A stretch of 64,000 nucleotides of DNA, from NCBI GenBank assembly GCA_007449985.2, contig VIIQ02000032.1, positions 124,001-188,000 of the forward strand. Direction: 5' to 3'. The stretch is from Desmodesmus armatus (lineage: Eukaryota > Chlorophyta > Chlorophyceae > Sphaeropleales > Scenedesmaceae). The position numbers and the translations under genes are program-made. The notes beneath the pieces were generated by a model that did not search any database, had not been told where the DNA came from, and worked only from the letters and a program-made list of their open reading frames with translations. Positions 1 to 11,829 of the stretch are shown here, piece by piece (positions within the stretch are counted from its first letter, which is position 1; every line of letters begins with the position of its first letter).

Positions 1-101
1 GGTGTGTGCAACTTGCATGTGTAGATGTGTGAGTGTGTTGGCCCCGTACTGTCATGCTGGAAAAGGTGACTGCATGCTGTGGGGGCTGTGTGTATGTGCA
101 G

Positions 102-3100
102 GCGTGGCTGGCCTGCTGGGCGCTGCATTCAACAGTATGCGCATGTGGCTGTGGAGGGTGCGTGCCAGCAAGACACGCCACATCCTGCGCCTAGGGGAGG
201 TACGTTTTAGCCAGGGCTTCAGCTGCTAGGTCACGCTTCCAACACTGTTGGCGAGTGGTGTGGCACGTCACCAACTGAACAGCTGTCGTGCGGGGTTGTG
301 CTGCGCAGCAGCATACTGGAAGCCCCACGCTGACGCACCTGTTGTTGATGTGCGCAGGTCATTGGGTTGGCGCTCATGTGCTGCACGGCAGGCTTTTTCT
401 TTGCCTGGTGTGCTGGCAAGTGCATCCCTAAGAACCCAGACTGGGGGGAGGAGTATGGCGTGCGCTTCCAGTGAGTCTCGTGCACTTGGAGTGTTTCTTC
501 CTTGGGATAGCACCAAAACAAGGTGTCGTGCTGTTGGTCCATGCCCTCACAGCCTTTTCGCAACATGGCGCACAGCAACAGTTGAGGCAGACATGGGGCG
601 CTTGCACAACTTGAGCTGCCCATCCCTTAATTTGTTACCGTCAGTCCTGGCATCGCGGTGCTGCACTATGTCGCAGGTGTGAGGAAGGTGAACACAACGA
701 CCTGGCCACACTGTTCTTGTCCAGCAGCCACCACACCATCGTCAAGCTGTTCAGCATGGGCCACGACCCCGGGGAGCCATACGTCACCCACTTCACACAG
801 GGCAGCCTGGCGCTGTTTGTGGTGGTATACATCATCCTTATGAGTGTGGGCGCAGGTGTGGCCATCCCTGGAGGGCTGTTCATGCCGTCGCTCATCGTGA
901 GTGCTCGCAAGGCCTGGTTTGGTGGGCCACCTGCATCTGGCTGCCCTGTGGCATATGCCTATCTAGATAGGCCACACTCTGTTTTGGCCCGTATGCTTGT
1001 ATGGGATTCATCGGTAAGGGTTCTTTGAGGTTTTGGGGGTTTAGGGTTCATGTAACGGGTTGTCACCAGATGTACCTGGCCCAACTGAGTTGGCTGGGGC
1101 CTGAGTACACTGTTGTTGTAGAATGGTTGACAATTTTGGCCGGCTATCTCCGGCGTGCTGATAGGCTGGAAAAGTTTGATACGCTGGTGCAGGTTGGTGC
1201 TGCATGTAGGATGGCTGACAGGGTTGTGTGCACTGGTGCAGGTTGGTGCTGCATGGGGCGGTCTCTGGGGTTCCACCCTGCGCAACTGGATCCCACATTG
1301 GAACATCCAGCCAGGTGTCTATGGCGTGATGGCAGGGGCGAGCGTGCTGGCAGGCGTGTTCAGGTGGGTGGAGACACCCGCATTGACCACCATGCCAAGG
1401 GCATGTGGGTTCAAGCCATGGTTTCAGGCTCAAAGGGGTAGCAGTAACAGCTCATGCCAGGATGGTACCGACTGCTGACTGAGCTCACTTCTATGTGAAT
1501 GGGCATGCAACGTCGACCCAGCTGGTTGAGTGCACCACATGTAAACGAAGCCTGAGGGTTTGGCTCTGCTTATGCTCAGGTAAATGCCAAGCTGATCATG
1601 CTGACTCCAGATGCTGCGTCTGTGTTTGATAGCGGTGCCTCACATGTCGCCTGTCCGCACAGGTCCAACGTCTCCCTGGTGGTGCTTGTTGTTGAGGGCA
1701 CCCGTGGCATTGAGTTCATGTGGGGCATCATCCTGAGTGTGGTCATTGCCAACTGGGTTGCGCACCACATCCACCATGATGGTGTGTATGAGAGCGAGCT
1801 GGAGCGCATCGGCAACCTCTACTTCCTCAGGGACGAAGCCCCACACAGGTCTGTGTGTGTATCACGCCACTCAGTGGCATACCCTGAGGGTACATGAAGT
1901 GTGAGCAGACAGTGAATGTTTGTTCGTCATGCACAGACTCTTGAGATAGGAGCTCACCTTACTTGCCGCTTGCTGGAAGCAGCCTAAAGGGTCAGCCGCA
2001 CCGCTTGCGGAAGCGCCAAAAGGACCAGCCGCAACAAATAGTAGCAGGAAGCTGCCATGGGGCCAGGCAGTTGTCGTGTCAGAAGTCTGATGCTGAGGGA
2101 TATGTGGAGCCACATAACAGGATTGAATCCCCTGCACGCATGCTGGTTGGCAGCGCTGCTGCAGTTACATGCTTGCTCACGCGCGACTGTCACTGTTTGT
2201 TGCAGGCTGCACACGCTGACGGCTGAGATGATCATGGCAACGGGTGTTGTGGGCTTCCGCACAGTGGAGTCTGTTGCAAACGTGCTGGCTGCGCTGCAAC
2301 ACAGCACACACAATGGCTTCCCCATTGCTTTGGCAGATGGCTATGCGGCCCCTACACACATGCGGGGGGCGTCATACAGCAACCTGGTTTCCCTTGCTCA
2401 GTTGCAAGCAGGTAATGCAAAGCACATGCTGTCAGTCTACTGAGACCATCATATGACAGTTGCGTGTGCTTTCACAGAACTTTTGATGTCGAAGCCTGAG
2501 GGAGGTGGTCAATGTGATGGTGCTCAGCACCTTCCTCGGCCTCACTGCCTGTTGCTGCACCCTACCTGTACCCAAGGCTTCGTGACACCAAGGATTATGC
2601 GCACTGCCGGCCTGTTTTGTGGCTGCAGGCGACGGCAGGGAAAGCCCACTCCACGGGGCAGGCCTCCCGCTCTTGTCGCCTCCCTCACCAGCCGCATCCC
2701 CCACACCATTTGCCAACAGCAGCCGCCCTGGCGTGGTGGCAGCACCCGCAGCAGGTGGCGCCCACAGCTCTCCTACACCTGGCAGCACTGGCACGATGGT
2801 GACAGTTGAGGGCAGCAGGCTGGAGGGAGTCATCCTGCGCAGCCAGCTGCTGGTGTTGCTGCAGCGCCGCCACTTCTGCGACCAGCACGGCCGACCTGTG
2901 GGGCGGGAGTACAGCGAGAAGCAGGAGATTGAGCTCGAGGTGCGTATTGGTCAGCAGCTGCAATTGTGCGCTTGGCATGCTCAGTCTCAAGGCCAGTGGG
3001 CGTCAGGGTTGTAGTGTTTCTTGGTGGTGGCATGCAGCTGTCTTGAAGGTGTCTTGGGCCTGCAGGGACCTCTTTCTCGCATCAATACCGTTTAAAGATT

Positions 3101-4958
3101 GCAGCCTGCGTCACGCATACCCACACGCATGTACTACGGTAGTACGTGTGAGGATACAGGTTTCATGTGGCTCATGGGATCTCTTGGAGACACTTTGCAT
3201 TGGGCATGTGCCAGGTGCACCCTCACCCCATGCAAGGAGAGGAGAGCAACAGCCTCCTGTCTATTTGGTTGACTGGGACGCTCAGAGTCAAAGTGGACTG
3301 CGTCCTTGTGTGCGCTGCATGAATCATGTGCAGACTGAGATGCGCACCTTCTTCAGGCGCTACTTCACCCACAACCGCTACGTGAGTGCCACCGCCACCC
3401 CACTGGAGGCCCTGCAGCTCAATCAGGCCCTGGGGGGTGCCGGCTCTGTTGACCTCAGCAGCCTGTACATCGACATGCGGCCCTACATGAACCGCAGCCC
3501 CTTCACGGTTAGGAGGGACTGTTCAGCATCACGTGTGCACCAGGTGAGGGTGGGCTTTGTTTGTGTTTGATTATTTTTGCACTGGGTACTTTGGCTGCAA
3601 GCAGCGTGGACATCACTGCCCAGTATCTTTGCTGGCTTCATCTGTAGGGGAAGATCCGTAGGCTGTGCCAGTGTGCTTCACTAGTAACACCATTGACACC
3701 AATGGCAGGACGTGGTCTCGCTTGCTGACTTCGGCATCCTGCTGACTGTGTTGTGGAGCTGTTTCTAGCCAAGTGACGCCCCTTGAGCTTGTGGGCGATT
3801 CTGCCTCCCCCACAGACAGCCAAGGGGGTTGACGTTTTTCCTGCGCGATCCCAGACTTGATGCGTGTCGACCTTTCGTTGAGTACAAAGAAAGCTTACGT
3901 TGTGTGTTGCTGTTGCCTTGCAGGCGTTTGTGTCCCTCGGCATGCGGCACCTGGTGGTGGTGGACGCCCAGAACCGCATTGTGGGCATCATCACCCGCAA
4001 GGACCTGGACCACGCTGCAGGGCACGGCTGGTGGCGCATGAGCGCTCAGGCGCCCAAGCCGAACAGGCGGCCCCCCTCTCGCGGCAAGGCACTCAACAAG
4101 TAAGTCTGGCAGGGGGGGTGTTCGTCAGTGACAGCAAACCTGGGCATCTTAGCACCACCTGTGCATGGACCAGGCGATGACACATGTCCATTCTTGTGCC
4201 TATGGGTGGGTGTGCGAGGAGTGTGGTTGGACCCTGGCTGGTTGACTTTGAGCAGCAAGAGGACCCGCCGCTGTGGCGCTATCACTCGTCTATTCAGCTC
4301 TAAAAAACACACTCCACGTGAGCCGGTGTTTTCCTTGCATCAAGCGTTGCGTCACTGTTGTCCCTCTGCACCCTTCACTTCCTGTGCCTGCAGCTTCTTC
4401 CGCAACCCTCTGGGCAGCGTGGCCTTCTTCCAGAAGCTGGTCCAGAAGGAGGCCCAGGACCCCGCAGCAGCAGCAGCAGGAAGCAGCCGCCCCGTCAGTG
4501 CCCTTGGCCACGAGCGTGCCCCTTATGAGCTGGACTCAGAGGAGGAGGCAGCAGCAGCTGGGGAGGGTTCTGACGAGGAGGGTCCCTCCCGGGAGCCCTC
4601 GGGGTTCTTCAGGGCTTTCAAGGCAAACGGCCACCACAGCAAGCCACACACAGCACACGGCAGCAAGGCGCACACGGCGGCAGGGAGTGCAGCTGCCAGC
4701 AGCTCACCCTCGGCAGTGGTGGGTGTGGCTGGCAGGGGCAGCAGCAGCAGTGCGGCAGCAGGGGCTGGCGCACCAGCTCCTGGGCATCTTGTCGGCCTGC
4801 AGGTGGCGGGTGCTGTTGGTGCCGTTGCTGCTGGTGATGCAGTAGACAGCCCAAGGGGCCAGGCAACCATCGCAGGTGGTGCCGTGCCAGTGGCACCAGA
4901 GATGGCAGGGTATGCTGGTGCAGTGAGGGGCAGCCCAGCAGGCAGGGGCTTATTGTGA
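102..4958 (+). CDS. CLC-family chloride channel/transporter with two CBS domains, 5' end outside window
   Basis: This is the 3' part of a voltage-gated chloride channel or Cl-/H+ exchanger, a polytopic membrane protein. Ten exons were read: 102-199, 358-470, 677-896, 1242-1363, 1663-1848, 2206-2411, 2629-2939, 3334-3543, 3924-4099 and 4394-4958 (TGA). Every junction keeps phase, giving about 734 visible residues. Family marks are GVAGLLGAAFN in exon 1, the ion-pathway GxFxP motif as GGLFMP in exon 3, and SLVVLVVEGTRGIEF in exon 5. CBS1 starts in exon 6 (MIMATGVVGFRTVESV). CBS2 is split over exons 8-9 and carries FVSLGMRHLVVVDAQNRIVG and IITRKDL. Between the CBS halves lies a Ser/Pro/Ala-rich insert of about 45 residues. 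The C-terminus of about 188 residues is Ala/Ser/acidic low complexity. The upstream GSGIPE and gating-glutamate GxEGP motifs are not in the window, so channel versus exchanger cannot be decided. The family call is firm. Confidence 0.93.
1184..1255 (+). repeat. Duplicated 3' splice-site region in a CLC intron
   Basis: The 23 bases that form the intron-3 acceptor and the start of exon 4 (1233-1255) occur identically 49 bases upstream (1184-1206). The upstream copy also has an in-frame-looking acceptor, but reading on from it soon leaves the CLC frame. It is therefore a decoy acceptor or a local tandem duplication. Confidence 0.8.
3131..3145. repeat. 15-bp palindrome GTACTACGGTAGTAC (copy 1)
   Basis: Perfect 7-bp arms around a central G, inside a CLC intron. 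Flanking CACACG and CGTGTG add a second pairing block separated by a small bulge. An exact reverse-complement copy lies at 51548 and near copies at 27100 and 43472. Confidence 0.8.
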
Positions 4959-5621
4959 TTGGTGTGATGTGGCGGCTGTAGTTTCGCACTGGCTGACGCA
5001 CGTGGGGCTCTGCTGCAGCTCACTCTGTTGGGATTGATTGCGCAGGCAGCGGCATGCAGTACTGAAGAGCCACAAAATTACGTCAATTTGTACCATGCAG
5101 CATTGGTCTTGTGTTCTTGGAGTGCTAGGCTGCAATAGCCAAGCCCTCTCCGCATGACTGTGAGGAATAATGCGACTGTGGGTCTTGTCAGGGCTTCTTC
5201 ATCGCCTGTTGAAGGGTCCGTCGTCACTTGAGGGCAGAGGCATACAGAGTCTGCTGAGAGAAGCAGAGCATTTGTGCGGGGAGTGACATTGGCATTATTG
5301 TTTTGGAATCCTTCAGTTTAGCTGTGGGGATCTGGGAGGGGAGGGAGAACATTCTTGTCTGCCAGATCAGCAGCAGAGATGGTGTCTGCATGGCGCTGGA
5401 TCGGCCATTCGTACGTAGTGCTCATTGTAAAATTGGTGATTGAGGTGCCAGATCCCCTTGTGGCTGTTGTGGCCCCCATCATGTGACTGTCAGTTCACCT
5501 GCCATGCTCGAGTCCAGGCTATCACAGCCCACCGATCGATCTAGTGTTGGAATTGGCAGATCCTGACGTAAGACGCTCTCAACACTTCTCCTAGCTGACA
5601 CGGTCCCTACCACCCTGCAGG
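4959..5621 (+). other. CLC 3' UTR and thioredoxin promoter region
   Basis: No reading frame with family or splice support was seen. A TGTAA polyadenylation-type motif lies at 5426-5430, about 470 bases after the CLC stop, and would end that transcript before the downstream thioredoxin gene on the same strand. Confidence 0.5.
5426..5430 (+). terminator. TGTAA polyadenylation signal, CLC gene
   Basis: TGTAA is the usual green-algal polyadenylation motif. This is the first one on the plus strand after the CLC stop codon found by eye. Confidence 0.5.
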
Positions 5622-6383
5622 ATGGCACTCGCAGCGAGCAGCAACATTCGCAGCAGCAGCCTTTGCGCAACTAGGGCAGCACGGCCAGCAGCTGCTTTCA
5701 CCAGCCGCCCAGTGCAGCGCGCACAGAGGCTGGTGGCACGGGCGGAGCAGGCTCTGAGTGCAGCAGAGGTGGGTGTGAGGCTCAAGTCACCTGGGGGCAC
5801 AAATGAGACATCACAGCCTGCATGTATAGCGCATTTAGTGTTTTCTTTGTTGTTCAACAGAGGACACACCTGAATTGGCACTCAGCAGCACTAGGGGTGC
5901 AGGATCAGCATCGCGACGTGCCTCAACTGGCCACAAGCACCCACCCATTTGTCAATGAAGGGCCATCTGGGCACCAGTTGTTGCAAGTGTTCTGTTTGCA
6001 TACAGGTGCACGTCCATGCAGTCACTTTGCTACAGATACAAAGCCATGGCTCTCTGCCGCTGCTTGAACCTGTGCAGGTGGGAGAGGACACCTTTGATGA
6101 CGACGTGCTGAAGAGCACAGTGCCCGTCCTGGTGGACTTCTGGGCCCCTTGGTGCGGCCCCTGCAAAATGATTGCCCCCATGGTCGACGAAATCGCACGC
6201 GACTATGCAGGCAAGGCCAAGGCCGTCAAGATCAACACTGATGCCAGCCCCGACATTGCCAGCCAGTACGGTGTGCGCTCCATCCCCACAGTCATGATCT
6301 TCAAGGGTGGCAACCGTGTTGAGACCATCATCGGTGCAGTGCCCAAGTCTACCCTCACCCAGGCCATTGACAAGTACCTGTGA
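5622..6383 (+). CDS. Chloroplast thioredoxin, m type
   Basis: A small dithiol oxidoreductase that passes electrons from ferredoxin-thioredoxin reductase to plastid enzymes. Two exons: 5622-5768 and 6078-6383 (TGA), joined in phase 0, giving about 150 residues, the normal size for a thioredoxin m precursor. Exon 1 encodes an Ala/Ser/Arg-rich transit peptide starting [20 protein letters not shown]. Exon 2 is the whole thioredoxin fold, with active site [14 protein letters not shown], then [19 protein letters not shown] and the cis-Pro loop [11 protein letters not shown]. It ends QAIDKYL. The start ATG directly precedes the transit peptide and no earlier in-frame Met was seen. Type m rather than f, x or y is inferred from overall wording of the domain. 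Confidence 0.95.
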
Positions 6384-6853
6384 GCAGCAGCAGCAGTGCT
6401 TTGCAGCAGGTGTCTGACGCTACGCGCAGCGGCAGCAGCACACTGCTGAGTTGTGGCTGTGGCCAGTTCGTGGGCTCATTGTTTGTACTGTTGGCTGGCA
6501 CAGGCCTGTAGCTGGTGTTGAGCAGCAGCAGCATGCATGCAGCCTGTGCGCATGTCCCGTTGCATGCCTAGGCATCCAGGCTGCCGCCCATACAGGGTGC
6601 TATCTGCTGCAGCTGTTGTTGCAACAGCGTGGTACTTGTGCTGCGCAAAGGAAGTTGTGTTGGACACTGTCTGCAGCTGGTGGTTTGTTCATGCTTTCGG
6701 ACGTGGACGGTGCTGTGTGTTGTGCAAGCCAAGAGTGTGCAGGCGTGATGCAGCCGCACATGCTGGCTAAAGGCAGTGATAGTGGTGGTGCTGGATGAAG
6801 CTCTGGTGACAGGAGTGCCATTATCTTGAGGGAGCACTAGTGGGTGATATAAT

Positions 6854-6858
6854 TGTAA
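6854..6858 (+). terminator. TGTAA polyadenylation signal, thioredoxin gene
   Basis: TGTAA about 470 bases after the thioredoxin stop codon, in the AT-richer sequence AATTGTAACT. Confidence 0.5.
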
Positions 6859-6993
6859 CTGGGATCGTACTGCTGCATGTGGCAGAGGTTCTTGTATGAT
6901 CAATGCTTTGGGTGGGGGGCTTGAGGAGCAAGCTACAAACTGATCTCATGCTGCAGACAGCTGGGCTGCCTGTGTGCTGCACCCTCAAGCAGC

Positions 6994-6998
6994 TTACA
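6994..6998 (-). terminator. TGTAA polyadenylation signal, Mpv17-like gene
   Basis: Minus-strand TGTAA about 400 bases downstream of the Mpv17-like stop codon. A second TGTAA overlaps that stop codon itself and is too close to be used. Confidence 0.45.
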
Positions 6999-7398
6999 AA
7001 TTCAAGGCTTGCAAACCTATGGTGACTGTTCGTGCAACCAGTTGACAACATTGTATCACCTTGCCTTGACACAATTGACCGTCCACTTGTGCAGCGGGCT
7101 ATATCAGGCCTGGTCTCAGCACAGTCACCTGGTGATAACAACCCAAAACTTTGGACAACACGGTGTGCTGGCCTTCACATTCACAATCACACCTGCCACT
7201 CAACTTAGTTCACTGGCTGGCAAGACAGGTTTGAGTCAGGACAGCATTGCTGCGACAGGACACTCCTGCCTGCCGCAGCACTGCAGAGCCAGCAGCCAGG
7301 GTTACCACACAGGTCAGCACAGGGTTGCTGGCCTGGCGGCAGGAGCAACAGTGCTGCCAGACATCAAAGAGCAGCCCAGTGCCAATGCCGCTACGACT

Positions 7399-8926
7399 TT
7401 ACATGGTTCTGCAGTGGCGCCGTGCTGACATAGCTGCAGCAGCACCAAAGGCAGCGCAGCATGCATGTTGGTGAGGCCCAAAAACGCGATTGCTGCAGCC
7501 GACCAGGGCCATGTCAGACTGATTGCAAGCACACGCAGGTGCTGTACATGCTGCCCAACTTGCAAGACACAGCCCCAACCCTACGCAAGGTTTGCTGGAT
7601 GGCTGCTCGCCACATGGGTAGGGTTGCCAACCATCACGACAATGACAGCAGAAGCGGCAGGCGAATTGCTCATGGGTACAAGGATGTACCCATGTACCCT
7701 GTCTTACCTGAGGTATGCATTCCAGGCAATGGCACACATGTTGACAGCCAGCACACGTTGATGGGGTGGCACAAACTTGAAGTTCAGAACGTTCACAACA
7801 GGCCTGCGGTTGGAAGACGAGAATATGATGCGGCACACCTCAGTCAACACTGCCGGCACGAGTACCTTGCCACTTCAAACACCCCAAGCCATTGCCTCGG
7901 ACAAGAGGACATCTCGTCACCTAGGTTGGCGTTTTGAAGGCATGCCCTGAGTGGAAACCTTAGGGCGTGTCCTGCCTGGGACTGAAGATTCTTAGGTCAT
8001 AGTATTACTTCCAGTAACATCCACAGGACACAGCCGGATACTGGCTGACTTGAAGAGCCAGAGCCGCCAGCCTGTCTGCACACGTGAACATCAACACGCA
8101 CCCACGACAGTCTCACCAATAAGCAGTGCCCATCAGCAGCACAGAGGGCAACCGCTGCTTGACCCTCTCCAGACCCTGCTCCAAGCTGTTGCCATCAACA
8201 AGCAGGCTTGCGTACAGCAGAACCAGGGGTGTGTAGGTCGGAAAAAGTGTAACTTGCCCTACTAAAGACTTGGTGATGGCATTCTTGAACGTGGCAGCTT
8301 TGCCAAAGTAGGCATCCAGCCACTGAAAGCCCCTGCACAGCAGTGGACAAAGGGTCTGTCACAGTGTGGCTGGGCCTTGCCTACGCGTGTTGCGTGCGGC
8401 AGTACATCCAAGGCTCCCCTTCTGCCCCTCCCTCCCTCCCTGTCCCCCCACCCCTACCTTCATGTTGGTCCCTAACCCATGCCCCAGCTTGAGTGATGTA
8501 GAAGCAGAGTGAGTAGCTCATGAGCACAGGTCACTGCAGCAATATGCACTGCAGAGCATGGTACCCGGCAGCAGCTGCGTGTGACGGTTTGGAAGCCAGG
8601 TGCACAACACGCGCGACCCCCCCTCCCCGCAGGTTCTGTACACTGCATGCTGGGGGGAGGTGTTGCCTGCAGCAGCCTGGCGCCTAAGAGGCTCACACAA
8701 AAACTCACTTGAAGAAAAATGGGCCATGCAAAGTGAGCCCAATCAAGCCAAACCTGGCAGTCCTACCCAGGTCAAGACGCAAGGGTGTCTGCTGATGTTG
8801 CTGTTGCTGTTGCACCCGTCTGTTCGCTTGGATGGTCTGGCAGACACCATCACCTACTGCCATGAGGGCGCATGATGTGAGTGCAGCACGGGGCAGGGGC
8901 GGCAGATTGCCCCATGCTGCCAGCAT
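7399..8926 (-). CDS. Mpv17/PMP22-family membrane protein
   Basis: A four-helix integral membrane protein of the family found in peroxisomes, mitochondria and plastids, where members are proposed to form channels. Exons in coding order: 8926-8709, 8332-8117, 7803-7708, 7492-7399. Phases agree at all three junctions and the total is 207 residues, the family size. Diagnostic pieces are ALMAVGDGVCQ near the N-terminus, LHGPFFFKGFQWLDAYFG across the exon 1-2 junction, TFKNAITKSLVGQVTLFPTY, TAYWPVVNVLNFKFVPP across exons 2-3, and the signature end AVNMCAIAWNAYL. The chosen ATG (8926) leaves a short N-terminus. An upstream exon is possible because the frame stays open to about 8965. The last 31 residues are not conserved-looking. 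Confidence 0.9.
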
Positions 8927-9236
8927 TGGTCTGCTGGGGTGCTGGCTTGCTGGCTGGCCAAGCACACCACCCAGCTTCTGAAAATCGGCAGCCCCTGTTG
9001 CTGCTTATGTGCTGTATATTATTCTATTGTGCAAGATATATCCTCCTGCTGTTTATACCTACTTCTTGACAACTGTACGCGTGCAACAGTGCTTTGGTGA
9101 TCAGGTGGGGACTGAGGAGAAGGAGAAAACCCACTACGCTGCTGATGATGCGGGGGCCTGACTGGCGAAGGGCTTAGAAGTTGTAAAAGAAGTGTGATTT
9201 TACCCTTGACAGTGATGACCTTTGCCTTTTGTGGGA
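8927..9236. promoter_or_regulatory. Divergent promoter between Mpv17-like (-) and Q/A-rich gene (+)
   Basis: Short head-to-head intergenic region. It contains the AT-rich stretch around 9005-9060, unusual for this GC-rich locus and the likely core promoter region. No specific transcription-factor site was recognised. Confidence 0.4.
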
Positions 9237-11829
9237 ATGCCCACCAAACCACAAACCCCAGCAGAAATAACTGTCCTCCTGTCTACCGAGAAGCCAAATA
9301 CAGATGCAAATAATGGATCCTTATATCATCATCACGACGATTTGACCGAGACTACTGCTTACATCCTGCTGAATCGGTTTGAGAACCTGCCACCTGGCAA
9401 CACGAGAGTCGATTGTTTCCTGCTCGCGACCCAGATAGCCTCTGGTAGCCTTTGGTAAGACATTTTTCCCCCGTCAAGGTGGCAGAGGGGCAGCATAGAA
9501 TCTTCCTGGCTGGTGGGCCTCCTTGCTGGTGGGCCAGGTGACAAACTCCTGGAGCTGTGGGCTCAGAGGTCGAGAGAAGCCGACAATCGTACCAAAAAAT
9601 CAACCATAAGAGTTGTGGAGAGGGTCTTCCAAGGCTCCTTCGTGTGGATTGCCTGCCATGCCCAGTGACGGGACAGACAGTCAGCATGTGCTGGTGCAGC
9701 ACCTGATGCACGTGATGGAGCATGATGCTGTACTGCTGAAGCCAAAATATCACACAGCGGAGCTTGCGGTTGCCGACACGGAGGCTGCAGCAGGACCAGA
9801 AGGCAGCTCAGCACAGGCACATGACCGTCCTGCAGCATGCAGCAAGCAGCAGCCCTCTGGCCAGCACAGTGGACCAGTGCAGCATGTCCCTGCTGCCTTC
9901 AGCACATTCCAGGAAATCCACGGGCTTCCTGACCCAGCCTACCAGGATGCTGCACACAGCCATCGCCTCAACGCAGCTCCGGTCCCATCATCCAAGCTGT
10001 GCTACACTGTCACAACATGGGCTCCAGGGTCTCTGCAGCAGCTGCAAATGAAGAGCCGCGCAATTTGTGAGGCTGCAGCTGCAGGTGCCATTGCAGCAGC
10101 AGCAACCATACCACGTGGTCCTGCGCTGCTGCAGCACCACCACAGCATGCATGTGGACCCCAGCACACGCGTTCCTGCACACTGGCTTGCTGAGCCTGGT
10201 GTTGGCAGCCATGCGCCTCACGCTATTCACCCTGTGCTGGCCTTCTCAGCAGTGCCTGCAGACCAGCAGGCTGACAGCATGACAGCGCTGCAGGACAGCT
10301 CAGCACAGCTCCTGCAGCAGATGCAGTCAGACGACATCAAGCAGCAGCTGCACATCAAGGCTCTCCAGCGGCAGGCAATCATCGATGCCATTGAGCAGCA
10401 GGCAGCCATGGATGGGTGTGAGCAGTCGCATCCTGGTGCTGTTGCTCCTGCACTCAAGCGCCAGCAGGAGCTTCACGAGGCAGCATCCCCCCAGGGCATG
10501 GCATCTCCTGAGAAGCGCAGGTGCTTTGACACCCACTCAGGGACCTTCAACAACCTGTCTATACAGTGCAGCAGGCGCCCCAACGACCACGACAACGAGG
10601 CCTACCACCCCAGTCCTGCAGCAGCCTCACCCTGCAGCATGGACAGCGCCTGCACGCCCATGCACGCCGGCCGCACCTTTGGCTACCCTGCAGCATCACC
10701 CTACACCCCGACCACCTGCAACAACAGTGGTGAGCAGGGGTTGTCACCAGTCTTCAGCCAGCAGCTCTACCCAGAGCCCGTCATCACAGCCAGCGCTGCA
10801 GCCCTGTCGCAGCCCCCTACCCCTGCATGCCAGCCACTGGACACCACAACACCAGGAGCTGCCACATACCAGGCTACATGGGACGGCATCCGGCGGGCTT
10901 CAGTGGCAAGGAGTGCTGCTTCACCAACAGTGCGGCAGAACAGCCACCTGCAGAGCTGCACAAGCGGTGTCGACACCCTGCTGAAGCCTTCAGAGCGGGA
11001 GGCTGCTGCAGCAGAAGCACTCACAGGCGCTGCCTACGCCGCCGCCCATGCGGCCGCAGCCATGACGGGTGGAAGCCCAAACACCACCAGCAGGATCGCC
11101 AAGCAGCTTGCCGCCGCTGCTGTCCATGCAGTGAAGCAGGACCTCACGGCAGCATGTGCAGGACAGGACATGGTCCCGCAGGTGTCGCCCTACACAGTGC
11201 TCCCCAGTCCCGCAGACCCCAGCACACCACTGCCCACCCTTGGCTACGCAGCAGCCCCTGCTTTTCAGACCACCCCATTCACAGATCACTGTGTGGAGCA
11301 GCCACACCCGCTGAGCGGCTGCAGGAAGCCTCTGTTCACGCAGCAGCAGGGGCCAGCACAGTTGGACACACCCCTGGGTTGCGGCGCAGCTTGGGACAGC
11401 ACCGGCAGTGCGTTGGCAGCGGAGGCAGGCTATGCTGGCAGCAGCTGGACGGCTGGTGGCATGTGCGGCCATGCTCACCCTGACTGGGAGGCCTGGGCCG
11501 CCAGCGGCTATGCAGCCTTCCCTCAGCCGGGCGGCCTGCAGGGAGCTCATTTCCAGGAGCAGCTGCACTACGCGCAGTGCGCGGAGGGCTACGCGTTCCC
11601 CTTCTCTGGCTACTACCAGCAGCCTGCTGGGTATGAAGCCTACGCGTACGGCTACTACCCACAGCAAGACCAACAGGTGGATGACCAGTACCCTGCATGC
11701 CCAGGGAGCCCCGGGCCACAGTTGGCGGGTGTGGACTACTGGAGTGACCAACGCACGGTGCTCTGCATCAGCAACGCTCTGGAGTGCCCGCAGGCCTTCC
11801 ATGCTGAGGCACGTGGCAGCGAGGCTTGA
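9237..11829 (+). CDS. Large Gln/Ala/Pro-rich protein of unknown function
   Basis: I do not recognise a family. The main exon is open from at least 9658 to the stop at 11829. Its first in-frame ATG is 9658, which alone gives 723 residues. A better model adds two upstream exons, 9237-9454 and 9569-9641, joined in phase to an acceptor at 9700, for about 806 residues. Those exons read as ordinary protein (YILLNRFENLPPGNTRVDCF, then TIRVVERVFQGSFVW). The body is rich in Gln, Ala, Pro, Ser and His, with KRQQELHEA, SPEKRRCFD, an Ala-rich helix with RIAKQLAAAAVHAVKQDL, and a Tyr/Gly/Gln-rich end (FPFSGYYQQPAGYEAYAYGY) typical of disordered RNA-binding or transcription proteins. A nuclear or granule role is a guess. 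Confidence 0.65.

Larger units (their letters stand above)
6384..7398. other. Convergent 3' UTRs of thioredoxin (+) and Mpv17-like (-) genes
   Basis: No coding support. TGTAA lies at 6854-6858 on the plus strand and at 6998-6994 on the minus strand, so the two transcripts would end about 140 bases apart without overlapping. Confidence 0.55.

Noticed and set aside
9613..9657. Start of the Q/A-rich protein at 9613
   Set aside because: The codon is TTG, not ATG. The first in-frame ATG is 9658, and splice-consistent upstream exons explain the sequence better.
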